From Dyella jiangningensis (GTDB taxonomy: Bacteria > Pseudomonadota > Gammaproteobacteria > Xanthomonadales > Rhodanobacteraceae), in NCBI RefSeq assembly GCF_003264855.1, contig NZ_NFZS01000005.1, positions 186,001-250,000 of the forward strand: DNA of 64,000 nt. Reading direction: 5' to 3'. The translations under genes and the position numbers were made by a program. This document shows, in pieces, positions 18,063-26,499 of this stretch (position 1 is the stretch's first letter; every line of letters starts with the position of its first letter). The notes under the pieces were generated by a model, which did not search any database, was not told the DNA's origin, and worked only from the letters and a program-made list of their open reading frames with translations.

Positions 18063-18640
18063 AACCGATACGCCGCCGTTGCCTGCGCGTTCGTCCCGCG
18101 GCGGTGGCCACTGCATCGGCCCTGATAACAAGCGGCGCATCGCGCCTGCATTGACCGGACCATGGGAAAGCGTTCACCCCCAACGAGCAGCCATCGCTCG
18201 CAACAGTCATGGCCCATGCTGGCAACACCACGTCAACGTACGGCTGCCATGCACCGCGCGACGCCATCGTGCGGCGCGTGGTGCAAGAAAAATAAGTAGT
18301 TCTACGGCGATGGACGATCGCTAGGTAAATCTACTTACGACTCACAGAAGGAAGACGAAAGGCAATCAGAGGACGATGATTGGCGCGGGCGAAAGCAGTC
18401 ATCTCCGAAGCGAAGGCCATGGCGACAATCACGCAGCGGCGTTCTCGTTTCGGTCGATCGCGCGTCTTTCGTCAGCATGACGCGATTCATACCGTGCAGG
18501 AGACCGGGGCTTTCTCATGGCGAACACGGGCACGGGCGGAGCATGGCGCCGCCGCGTTACCTACGTTGCCGACGTGACGCCATCGAACAGCCTGGCTTGC
18601 CGCTCGGATATCTCTAAGTGCCCGTGCAAGGAGATCGTCG
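18063..18640. other. Intergenic region, 578 bases
   Basis: The longest gene-poor stretch in the window. Short frames on both strands lack coding character. It contains a relatively AT-rich patch near 18285-18360 with inverted repeats (18293-18337), probably the promoter area for the transporter operon that starts at 18641, although some 300 bases then separate it from the first gene. Confidence 0.45.
18293..18337. repeat. Inverted repeat TAAGTAG/CTACTTA with nested palindrome
   Basis: TAAGTAG at 18293-18299 and CTACTTA at 18331-18337 are perfect inverted arms 31 bases apart. Inside them GTAG-TT-CTAC (18296-18305) forms a second small palindrome. The setting is AT-rich and intergenic, downstream of a LuxR-type regulator gene, so an operator for a dimeric regulator is plausible. 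Confidence 0.4.
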
Positions 18641-19747
18641 ATGCTGTCCACGCTCATTTCCGAAAAAACCTTGTCCCGCGGCATGCTCGACGTCCTGATC
18701 CGGGCCGGCCTGATCGGGGTGCTCGCGGTGTTCTGCTTCCGCATCTTCTATCCATTCGGAAGCCTGATGGTGTGGTCGCTGATCCTCGCGATCACGCTGT
18801 ATCCGCTGCACCTTCGGCTACGCAAGCGGCTTTCCAACAAGAATGGCTTGACGGCGACGCTCATCGTCGTCCTGTCGCTCATCGTCATCATGGTGCCGGC
18901 GTACCTGCTGGGTGTTGCCCTGGTCGAATCGGTCGAGCACGCGATGGACGTCGCCAAGGAAGGCAACATCCGCATCCCGCCGCCTTCGGAATCGGTGGCC
19001 AGCTGGCCGCTCGTGGGCGGCAAGGTCTACGCGTTCTGGTCGCAGGCGTCCACCGACCTCACCGGTTTGATCCAGAAGTCCACGCCGCAACTCAAGGGCG
19101 TCGGCGCCGCGTTGCTCGGTGTGGCCACCAGCGTCGGCTCCGGGCTGCTGATCTTCATCTTCGCCCTGATCATCTCGGGCATCTTCATGGCCTACGGTGA
19201 GGAAGCCAGGAACAGCGCGGTGAAGATCGCCTCGCGCCTGTTCGGCCAGGAAACCGGCCCGAAGATCACCGAGCTGTGCGCCGCCACCATCCGCGCCGTG
19301 GCGCAGGGCGTGGTGGGCATCGCCTTCATCCAGATGTTGCTGGTGGGCATCGCCTTCGTGGTGAAGGGCGTCCCGGGCGCGGGCCTGCTCGCACTGGCGG
19401 TGCTGCTGCTCGGCATCATGCAGCTGCCGGCCACGTTGATCACCATTCCCGTGATCATCTTCGTGTTCGCCAAGGAGGGTTTCACCGTCGGCGCCATCGT
19501 GTTCGCGGTCTACGTGTTCGTCGCGGGTCTCGCGGACAACGTGCTCAAGCCGCTGCTGCTCGGGCGCGGCGTGGACGTGCCGATGCCGGTGGTGCTGATC
19601 GGCGCGCTCGGCGGCATGGTGACCGGTGGCGTGATCGGCCTGTTCATCGGCCCGGTGGTGCTTGCCGTCGGCTATCAGCTGTTCTGGCGCTGGGTGGAAG
19701 ACCAGCCGACCACGGTCGAGGTACCGATCGAGCCGAAGCAATCCTGA
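18641..19747 (+). CDS. AI-2E family transporter (PerM/UPF0118)
   Basis: 368-residue membrane protein with about eight hydrophobic segments. A soluble insert of about 85 residues (about 100-185) sits between helices 3 and 4, the layout of the AI-2E exporter/PerM family. Members have been linked to autoinducer-2 export or Na+/H+ exchange; here the substrate is unknown. AAGGAGATCGTCG precedes the ATG, a strong ribosome-binding site. It lies 16 bases before the NodT-type gene and probably heads the operon 18641-23499. Confidence 0.93.
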   Translation: MLSTLISEKTLSRGMLDVLIRAGLIGVLAVFCFRIFYPFGSLMVWSLILAITLYPLHLRLRKRLSNKNGLTATLIVVLSLIVIMVPAYLLGVALVESVEHAMDVAKEGNIRIPPPSESVASWPLVGGKVYAFWSQASTDLTGLIQKSTPQLKGVGAALLGVATSVGSGLLIFIFALIISGIFMAYGEEARNSAVKIASRLFGQETGPKITELCAATIRAVAQGVVGIAFIQMLLVGIAFVVKGVPGAGLLALAVLLLGIMQLPATLITIPVIIFVFAKEGFTVGAIVFAVYVFVAGLADNVLKPLLLGRGVDVPMPVVLIGALGGMVTGGVIGLFIGPVVLAVGYQLFWRWVEDQPTTVEVPIEPKQS

Positions 19748-19763
19748 CGCGCGGGCGACGACC

Positions 19764-21311
19764 GTGTCGTGCGTCACCGGTTCCCACCGACTCCTGCTGG
19801 CGAGCGTGGCCTGCCTCGCCGGCTGCGCGACGGTGGGTCCGGACTTCCATCCGCAACATGAAGACTGGCCCGGGCACTGGAGCAGCCCGGCCATCGAAAA
19901 GACCACGGCGTCGCAGGCGCAGCCCGATGCGAGCCAGTGGTGGCAGGTGTTTGCCGACCCCAGCCTGGAACGGCTGATCGCCGAAGCCGATGCGCACAAC
20001 ACCGACCTGAAGATAGCCGGCCTGCGCGTGCTCGAAGCGCGCGCGCAATTGGGCATCGCCTTGAGCGGCCGCTATCCGCAGGTGCAGCAGATCGGCGCCG
20101 ACGCGGCGTACACCAAGACGCACACCCATCACGAAGCCAGCGGCAGCGTTCCCGGCTCATGGCAATACGGCGCGGGTTTCAACCTCGGCTGGGAGCTGGA
20201 CTTCTGGGGCCGCTTCAAGCGATCGATCGAATCGGCGGACGCCGCATACTTCGCTTCGCAGGCCAATCGCGACGCGCTGCTGGTGCTCATGCATGCGCAG
20301 GTCGCCGATACCTACTACACCATGCGCACGGCCGAAGCTCGCCTGCGCATCGCGCGCGAGAACGCCGAACTGCAGAAGCGCAGCTTCGAAATCACCGAAC
20401 GCCTGTTCAAGAGCGGCGAAAGCGACGAGCTCGATTTCCAGCAGGCCAAGACCCAGTACCTCAGCACGCTGAGCAGCATTCCCGACTTCGAAAGCCAGAT
20501 CGCGCTCGCTCGCCACGCGCTGGCCGTGCTGGTCGGGCGGCCGCCCGGCCCCTTGCCCGAGCTGGACGAGCAGGCCGACAAGCAAGGCTTCATCCCGCTG
20601 GTCGATCGCGCCGTATTGCAGGACGTGCCCGCCAACCTGCTGCTTCGCCGCCCCGACGTGCGCGCCGCCGAGCTGCAGATGGCCGCGCAGTCGGCGCTGA
20701 TCGGCGTGGCGAAAGCCGACCTCTATCCCTCCGTGAGCTTGCTCGGCACGCTGGCGTGGAGCGCCAGTTCGCTGCCCGGCTCACCCAGCACATTGGGTCT
20801 CGCCGTCGGCCCGAGCGTCACCTGGAACGTGTTCGACCACGGCCGTATCGTCAACAACGTGCGCGTGCAGGATGCACGGCTGCAGCAATTGGCCGTCGCC
20901 TACCAGGGCACGGTGCGCGAAGCGGCTCGCGAGGCCGACGATGCCGCCACGTCGTTGATCTCCGCGTTGCAGCGCGACAGCATCCTGCGCGATGCGGAGA
21001 CCTCGGCGCGGCGTTCGTTGACGCTCGCCAATACGGTCTATCGCGAAGGCTATTCGGACTTCCAACGCGTGCTCGACGCGCAGCGGGCGCTTTCTTCCGA
21101 ACAGGATGCCTATGTGGTCAACCGCAGCAACGCGGTGGGCAGCCTGATCGCGCTCTACAAGGCAGTGGGCGGCGGCTGGCACACCGTCCAGCCGGTGGTC
21201 GATCCGGCGACACGCGAGCAGATGCAGCAGCGCACCGATTGGGGCGACCTGTTCGACGACGTCGAGTCACCCTCCGCCGCGGCCCGCGCGCCGACGAGCC
21301 CCGCGCGATGA
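19764..21311 (+). CDS. NodT-family outer-membrane efflux lipoprotein
   Basis: 515-residue outer-membrane factor. The GTG at 19764 starts a lipoprotein signal peptide with lipobox LAGC. After that come CATVGPDF and WWQVFADPSLERLIAEA, hallmarks of NodT-type channels, and two repeated helical halves. It forms the outer-membrane exit for the HlyD/DUF2955 pump encoded next. The frame extends upstream to 19662, inside the previous gene, without a signal peptide. The stop overlaps the next start (ATGA). Confidence 0.92.
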   Translation: MSCVTGSHRLLLASVACLAGCATVGPDFHPQHEDWPGHWSSPAIEKTTASQAQPDASQWWQVFADPSLERLIAEADAHNTDLKIAGLRVLEARAQLGIALSGRYPQVQQIGADAAYTKTHTHHEASGSVPGSWQYGAGFNLGWELDFWGRFKRSIESADAAYFASQANRDALLVLMHAQVADTYYTMRTAEARLRIARENAELQKRSFEITERLFKSGESDELDFQQAKTQYLSTLSSIPDFESQIALARHALAVLVGRPPGPLPELDEQADKQGFIPLVDRAVLQDVPANLLLRRPDVRAAELQMAAQSALIGVAKADLYPSVSLLGTLAWSASSLPGSPSTLGLAVGPSVTWNVFDHGRIVNNVRVQDARLQQLAVAYQGTVREAAREADDAATSLISALQRDSILRDAETSARRSLTLANTVYREGYSDFQRVLDAQRALSSEQDAYVVNRSNAVGSLIALYKAVGGGWHTVQPVVDPATREQMQQRTDWGDLFDDVESPSAAARAPTSPAR

Positions 21312-22429
21312 GCGAGACCTCGTCGCCCGCTCCTTCCGCGCCCGCAACGCCGGCGAGCGCCGAGCCCTCGGGCAAGGGCGTCCGCTGGGTGCTCGTGCTG
21401 ATTGGCGTGAGCCTGCTGTGGTACCTGCTGGCCGATCGCTATACGCCCTATACGCAGCAGGCGCGCGTGCAGGCCTACGTGATCCCGGTGGCGGCGGAAG
21501 CCGCAGGCCGCGTGACGCGCGTGGTCGTGCACAACAACCAGCAGGTCGCGGCGGGGCAGCTGCTGTTCGAGATCGATGCGGAGCCGTACCGCATCGCGCT
21601 GGTTCGCGCGCGCGCCGACCTGGAATCGATGCGGCGCCAGATCGGCGCCAGCACGGCCGGCATCGATTCGGCGACAGCCTCGTTGCGCGCGGCGATCGCC
21701 AATGAAGTGAAGGCGCGCCAGGACAGCGATCGGCTCGAACGTCTTTATCGCGAAGACCAGGGCACCGTCTCGCTGCGCCGGCTGGAAGTGGCCCGCGCGA
21801 CGCACGAACAGGCGACCAGCCAGGTGAGCGCCGCGCGCGCGGAAGTCGAGCGCGCGAAGGAGCAACAAGGCGGCAACGAGGCAGAGAACGCGCAGTTGCG
21901 CAGCGCCGCCGCGGCGGTCGAGAAGGCCGAGCTTGATCTGGCCAATGCCAAGGTGCATGCGCGCTCGGCCGGGTTGATCGCCGATCTGCGCACGGATGTC
22001 GGCCAATTCGCGGCCATCGGCAATCCCGTCATGACCCTGATCGCCAATCATGATGTCTGGGTGAGCGCTGACATGACCGAGAACAACCTCGGCCACCTGG
22101 AGCCGGGCATGCCGGTGGCGATTGCGCTGGATTCGCGGCCGGGCGAGCTGTTCCGCGGACGCATCCGCAGCATCGGCTACGGCGTGAGCGTCGGCCAGGC
22201 CTCGCCGCCCGGCACGCTTCCCACCGTGCAGAACAGTCGCGACTGGTTGCGCCCTGCGCAGCGATTTCCCGTCGTCGTCGAATTCGCCGCGGACGAGACC
22301 GTGCCCACGCGTGATATCCGCGTCGGTGGACAAGCCGAGGTGATGGCGTTTCCGACCCAGGGCAATCCGCTCAATCCCCTGGGAAGAGTCTTCCTGCGCG
22401 TGATGAGCTGGCTCTCCTATCTCTACTGA
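21308..22429 (+). CDS. HlyD-family periplasmic adaptor
   Basis: 373-residue adaptor with one N-terminal membrane anchor (VRWVLVLIGVSLLWYLLA). It has a lipoyl/biotinyl-like segment (AEAAGRVTRVVVHNNQQV), a long coiled coil of about 110 residues, and a C-terminal beta-barrel (DVWVSADMTENNLGHLEPG). It resembles AaeA/EmrA-type adaptors, which pair with FUSC or MFS pumps rather than RND pumps. It is translationally coupled to both neighbours (ATGA before, TGATG after). Confidence 0.92.
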   Translation: MSETSSPAPSAPATPASAEPSGKGVRWVLVLIGVSLLWYLLADRYTPYTQQARVQAYVIPVAAEAAGRVTRVVVHNNQQVAAGQLLFEIDAEPYRIALVRARADLESMRRQIGASTAGIDSATASLRAAIANEVKARQDSDRLERLYREDQGTVSLRRLEVARATHEQATSQVSAARAEVERAKEQQGGNEAENAQLRSAAAAVEKAELDLANAKVHARSAGLIADLRTDVGQFAAIGNPVMTLIANHDVWVSADMTENNLGHLEPGMPVAIALDSRPGELFRGRIRSIGYGVSVGQASPPGTLPTVQNSRDWLRPAQRFPVVVEFAADETVPTRDIRVGGQAEVMAFPTQGNPLNPLGRVFLRVMSWLSYLY

Positions 22430-23499
22430 TGAACATGGCGGCCCGCCAACGCGAACTGCTCGGCCGACGCGCGTTGCGCCTCGCCTTCGGCACGGCGCTC
22501 TGCCTCGCCGTCAGTTTCGGCATCGACCTGCCCGTTCCCATCATCGCGCCGGTGTTCGCCGTGTTCCTCATCGCCTCCGTCCCGCGTCCGCTATCGCTCA
22601 AGGCAGGCCTAGGGCTGGTGCTGGTCGTGGCGCTCACCACCGGCAGTGGGTTGCTGCTTGCCCCTTTGCTCCGCTACTACTTCATGGCCGGTGTGCTTTG
22701 CGTCGGACTGGGGCTGTTCCTTGCCTTTCGCCATGGCCTGCAAGGAGGCAACAACCTCGTGGCGACCTTTCTCGCTGCGGGCCTCACCATGATTTCCGCC
22801 GCGGGCACGGCCGATATGCAGCTCGCGCTCACCGTCGTCGGCGCGTTGGTGAAAGGGCTGCTGCTTGCCGTGCTGGTCCTCGGCATCGTGCATGCGATCT
22901 TTCCCGAGCCCCTCGCCGCTTCCCGACCGCCGGTGCGTGCGGTGCCGGCGGCGGCGGAAGCAACGCGCCTGGCCTTGCGCGCCGCTTTGGTCGTGCTGCC
23001 CGCGTTTCTGCTGGCGCTGGCCGATCCGTCGAGCTACATGCCGATCATCATGAAGTCAGTCAGCCTCGGCAGGCAGACCTGCACCACCACGGCACGAAGC
23101 GCGGCGCGAGAGCTGCTGGGCTCGACGCTGCTCGGCGGCGCGATGGCCATCGTATTCTGGTTTGCGTTGAAGTGGTTCGTGCACCTGTGGATGTTCTTCC
23201 TGTGGATGCTGCTGTTTGGCCTGCTGGTCGCGCGCAGGCTGTACCGCCTCGTGCCGAGCCGCAGCACGCCCAGCTTCTGGCTCAACAGCCTCGTCACCCT
23301 CGTCATCCTGCTCGGCCAGTCTGTACAGGACAGCGTGGCCGGCAAGGACGTCTATACCGCTTTCATCGTGCGCATGGGCCTGTTCATCGCGGTCACGCTG
23401 TATGCCTGCCTGATGGTGCAACTGCTCGATGCGGGGTCCCGTCTGCGAAAGGCAGGCACGCATGCGCGGGCGCGCGATGCGCCACAACCATCAGGCTAG
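22429..23499 (+). CDS. DUF2955/FUSC-like inner-membrane permease
   Basis: 356-residue membrane protein with two blocks of hydrophobic helices (about 14-155 and 180-335). This is the organisation of DUF2955 proteins, relatives of the FUSC/AaeB family of aromatic-acid exporters. The start overlaps the adaptor stop (TGATG). With the NodT channel and HlyD adaptor it forms a complete tripartite exporter, probably for small aromatic or fusaric-acid-like compounds. Substrate is inferred from family only. Confidence 0.85.
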   Translation: MNMAARQRELLGRRALRLAFGTALCLAVSFGIDLPVPIIAPVFAVFLIASVPRPLSLKAGLGLVLVVALTTGSGLLLAPLLRYYFMAGVLCVGLGLFLAFRHGLQGGNNLVATFLAAGLTMISAAGTADMQLALTVVGALVKGLLLAVLVLGIVHAIFPEPLAASRPPVRAVPAAAEATRLALRAALVVLPAFLLALADPSSYMPIIMKSVSLGRQTCTTTARSAARELLGSTLLGGAMAIVFWFALKWFVHLWMFFLWMLLFGLLVARRLYRLVPSRSTPSFWLNSLVTLVILLGQSVQDSVAGKDVYTAFIVRMGLFIAVTLYACLMVQLLDAGSRLRKAGTHARARDAPQPSG

Positions 23500-23548
23500 G
23501 CACGGCATATCGGACCATCAGGCCACACACCCTCCAGAGGCCTCCCAC

Positions 23549-23929
23549 ATGAGAAGGATCGCCAGAGCCGAGCGCACGCATCTGAAGGCCAGCGACGTAC
23601 TCGGGGAATTCAGCAAGACGATGTGGTATCTACGCGCCATCATGCTGGGCTTGCTGCTGTTGTTCGCCGTGCTCACGACGGCGATGTATTACTTCGGTGG
23701 GCCGGTGGAGACCTCGGATCGATCGGCATCGCCGATCGGCGAAACCATCTATTACTGCGCGATCACGGCGCTCACGATTGGCTATGGCGACGTGGTGCCC
23801 ACCACGCCGTTCGGGCGACTGGATGCCCTGCTGCTGGGCCTCGTCGGCCTGTTGTTGACCGGCCTGGTCATCGCCGCCGCGGTGCGCGCCGTGCAGGAAG
23901 CCGCGCGTATCAGCCACCATCCCCACTGA
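23549..23929 (+). CDS. Two-TM potassium channel family protein
   Basis: 126-residue ion channel subunit. Membrane helix 1 spans about residues 27-47, a pore loop carries the K+ selectivity filter TIGYGD (76-81), and helix 2 spans about 91-112. No RCK/TrkA-N regulatory domain follows, so gating is not apparent. It is expected to assemble as a tetramer in the inner membrane. The start at 23549 is the first methionine after the previous gene, with a weak upstream purine stretch. It is convergent with the zinc-finger gene. Confidence 0.88.
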   Translation: MRRIARAERTHLKASDVLGEFSKTMWYLRAIMLGLLLLFAVLTTAMYYFGGPVETSDRSASPIGETIYYCAITALTIGYGDVVPTTPFGRLDALLLGLVGLLLTGLVIAAAVRAVQEAARISHHPH

Positions 23930-23961
23930 CCCGCCGTGGCCGCGTCACAGCGGCGCGCCCG

Positions 23962-24312
23962 CTACATCAGCAGATCTTCCCAGTCCTCCGGCACCTTGCC
24001 CCTGGGGCCGGGCACCGGCTGGTCAAGCGGATGGGACAGCGGCGGATGCAATGCCGGGCCATCGAAGAACTGCTTCGAGCGGAAGTTGTAGAACCACGTC
24101 TCTCCTGGCTCGAAGCTGGTGATCACGGCGTGCCCGGTCGCGTGGAAATGCTGGGTGGCGTGCCGATGCGGGGAGTTGTCGCAACAACCGATATGCCCGC
24201 ATTGCGCACAGCGGCGCAGATGCAGCCACCATCCGCCGGCTTTCATGCACTCGACGCATCCCGTGCCGCTGGGAGCGACGTCGACATTGATCTCTTCGTC
24301 ATGAACCGTCAT
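23962..24312 (-). CDS. UBP-type zinc finger domain protein
   Basis: 116-residue protein made almost wholly of a ZnF-UBP fold. Cysteine and histidine ligands are seen in CVEC, CAQCGHIGCC and HRHATQHFHATGHAV, followed by a conserved tryptophan (GETWFYNF). In eukaryotes this fold binds the ubiquitin C-terminus. Bacterial stand-alone versions are common in proteobacteria and have no settled role. GAGGAGAT precedes the ATG at 24312. It lies 126 bases downstream of the iminopeptidase on the same strand. Confidence 0.88.
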   Translation of the reverse strand: MTVHDEEINVDVAPSGTGCVECMKAGGWWLHLRRCAQCGHIGCCDNSPHRHATQHFHATGHAVITSFEPGETWFYNFRSKQFFDGPALHPPLSHPLDQPVPGPRGKVPEDWEDLLM

Positions 24313-24438
24313 GCCTTATCTCCTCACGTGCTGGGTGCAGCCAGCCATCGGCCGAACGCGATGCACCGCAGCGCCATCCGTTCGTCATACCGGATCGCCC
24401 GCGCGCACCTCGTGAAGATGCGCACGAGCCTAACAACT

Positions 24439-25392
24439 TCAACAGTAGCGATCCGCCAGGCTGTCGGTCGCGCTCACCAGCTTGTCGACGATCGCCGGAT
24501 CAGCGGCGCTATGACCGGCCAGCACGATATCGAAGTGCGCCTCGGGCCATGCCTTGGCGAGATCGCATGCCGACTTCACCGGGCAGATGATGTCGTAGCG
24601 GCCGTGCACGATGGCGGCGGGAATGTGGCGGATGCGTTCAACATCACGCAGCAGCTGATCCGGCTCCAGGAAAATGCCGTGGCGGAAATAGTGCGCCTCG
24701 GCCCGCGCCACGCTGATCGCCGCCTGCGGATCCTCGAAGTTGCCGGGCTCGTCGGGATCATGGACCAGCGTGGTGCTGCCGCCTTCCCAGTTGCCCCACG
24801 CCATCGCGGCCGCGAAGCGCACGGCTTCGTCGTCGCTGTCGAGCCGTCGCCAGTACGCCTCGACCATGTTGTCGCGCTCGTCTTCGGGAATGTAAGCGAG
24901 ATATCGCTCCCAACGTTCCGGAAAGATCCACTGCGCACCGCCATCGCGTTCGTTGAACCAGCGCAACTCGTAATCGCGCCCCAGGAAGATGCCACGGAGC
25001 ACCAACCCCAGCACGCGCTCCGGATGCTTCTGCGCATAGGCCAGCGCCAGCGTGGAACCCCACGAACCGCCGAACACCACCCATCGCTCGATGCCGAAGT
25101 GCTCGCGGATGGCTTCGATGTCCGATACGAGATGCCACGTCGTGTTGTCGCGCAGCTCCGCATGCGGCGTGGAACGACCGGCGCCACGCTGGTCGAACAA
25201 CACGATGCGATAACGCGAGGGGTCGAAGAAGCGGCGATGGTACGGCGACACACCGGCGCCCGGCCCGCCATGCAGAAAGACCACCGGCAATCCGTTGGGA
25301 TTGCCACACTCCTCGATATGCAGCTCGTGCAGATCATCGACCTTGAGTCGATGCTGGGCGTAGGGCTCGATCTCGGGATACAGCTCGCGCAC
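24439..25392 (-). CDS. pip: Proline iminopeptidase
   Basis: 317-residue alpha/beta hydrolase that removes N-terminal proline from peptides. HGGPGAG forms the oxyanion region. The catalytic triad is Ser110 (GGSWGS), Asp267 (HGRYDIICP) and His294 (AGHSA). DQRGAGRS is the family signature near residue 70. It starts with GTG at 25392, preceded by AGGAG at 7 bases. The longer frame to 25755 overlaps the upstream gene. Its neighbours, an aspartic-protease-like protein and a TonB receptor, suggest peptide scavenging. Confidence 0.94.
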   Translation of the reverse strand: MRELYPEIEPYAQHRLKVDDLHELHIEECGNPNGLPVVFLHGGPGAGVSPYHRRFFDPSRYRIVLFDQRGAGRSTPHAELRDNTTWHLVSDIEAIREHFGIERWVVFGGSWGSTLALAYAQKHPERVLGLVLRGIFLGRDYELRWFNERDGGAQWIFPERWERYLAYIPEDERDNMVEAYWRRLDSDDEAVRFAAAMAWGNWEGGSTTLVHDPDEPGNFEDPQAAISVARAEAHYFRHGIFLEPDQLLRDVERIRHIPAAIVHGRYDIICPVKSACDLAKAWPEAHFDIVLAGHSAADPAIVDKLVSATDSLADRYC

Positions 25393-25454
25393 GGTCAAAC
25401 TCCTGCAGGGTTTGGCCGAGCATACCCACGTCCCCACAGTGGGCGAAAGGGCGG

Positions 25455-26471
25455 TTACTTCGCCGTCGTAGTGTCCCGCCAGCAATCCACGCCGCACGCA
25501 AACCAGGCTTTGGAGGCCGGGTAGTCGACCGTCATCGTGAAATGCATGAAGACATTGCCTCCCACGGCACCGACGACCGGTTGATCCATATAGCTGGACA
25601 TCCCGCCGGGTTTGCTCGAAAACGCGGCATCGGGGCGTTCCGTGAACCACACCGGGCCCACGCGCCACCCGGCGATCATCACCTCTGGCACCTCGATGAG
25701 ACGGCTGTCGAAGCGCGCTCCGAGCAGGTTGTCGCCATGCTCGATGACCCGCCACGACGGATGCGCGCGGCGCCAGCGCTCGAACACGCTGCTCGCGATG
25801 TAGGAGGCCACGCCGATGCCGTGCTCGCTCAAGGAGGCGGCGGAAGCCTTGCCTGCCTCGGTTGGCCGCGCGGTGGCGCCGGTATCGAGCAGGAAATCCA
25901 TCGATTCGCCCGCCACGCTCAGCGCAATACGGGCAAAGCCTGATTCGAGGTGACCTTGCTCATCGCGAGGAAATCCAAGGTTCGCTGCATGCATGTCGCG
26001 CGCAGCCTTCCAGCGCGCCGGCTCCAACCACAATTTTTGCGCGGGATAGTCGAAGGTCCAGATACGGCCCGGCAAATAGCCGGCACCGAGCTGGCCATCC
26101 TCGCCATCAACACTGCCGTCACCGGGCATCACCAGCGCCATCGATCCGCACGGCGCAGCCGAGGGTGGCAGGCCCTGGCCGCTGCGAAACGTCATCGACC
26201 TGACGACGTCGACTTCGTTTTCGCCGATACGGCAGCGATCGGTCGCAAGGCCAAAGCGCGCGGGCGCCTGGCGGCCGAGCACGAACCAACCGTGGTTGCC
26301 GCCACCGCCGGTGTCCACGATCAGGCGCAAGCGCTCGCCGGTCGCCAGCATCGGCGTGGCGTAGAAATGTCCTGCCTCGTAGACCGTCGGCACCAGCTGC
26401 CTGGGCTCCGCGCTGGCCGGGCATACCGCACCCGCCAGCAGCATGGCCATGATGACCGCCTGTCCTTTCAT
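25455..26471 (-). CDS. Exported aspartic-protease-like protein with two DTG motifs
   Basis: 338-residue protein with a signal peptide (cleavage near ASA|EP). Two aspartic-protease signatures are visible: Asp53-Thr-Gly (LIVDTGGGGN) and Asp196-Thr-Gly (FLLDTGATA), 143 residues apart. Each lobe also has a tyrosine-proline strand (FDYPAQKLWL, VDYPASKAWF). That resembles a two-lobed pepsin-like fold in one chain, whereas most bacterial aspartyl proteases are single-lobed and retropepsin-like. It lies 28 bases after the TonB receptor stop and is probably co-transcribed with it. Activity is unproven. Confidence 0.75.
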   Translation of the reverse strand: MKGQAVIMAMLLAGAVCPASAEPRQLVPTVYEAGHFYATPMLATGERLRLIVDTGGGGNHGWFVLGRQAPARFGLATDRCRIGENEVDVVRSMTFRSGQGLPPSAAPCGSMALVMPGDGSVDGEDGQLGAGYLPGRIWTFDYPAQKLWLEPARWKAARDMHAANLGFPRDEQGHLESGFARIALSVAGESMDFLLDTGATARPTEAGKASAASLSEHGIGVASYIASSVFERWRRAHPSWRVIEHGDNLLGARFDSRLIEVPEVMIAGWRVGPVWFTERPDAAFSSKPGGMSSYMDQPVVGAVGGNVFMHFTMTVDYPASKAWFACGVDCWRDTTTAK

Positions 26472-26499
26472 CCTGCGTCCTTGCGTTCCGATGACCGAC

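Noticed and set aside
18380-18577. 65-codon frame in the spacer before the AI-2E family gene
   Set aside because: No ribosome-binding site, no coding bias and no recognisable protein features.
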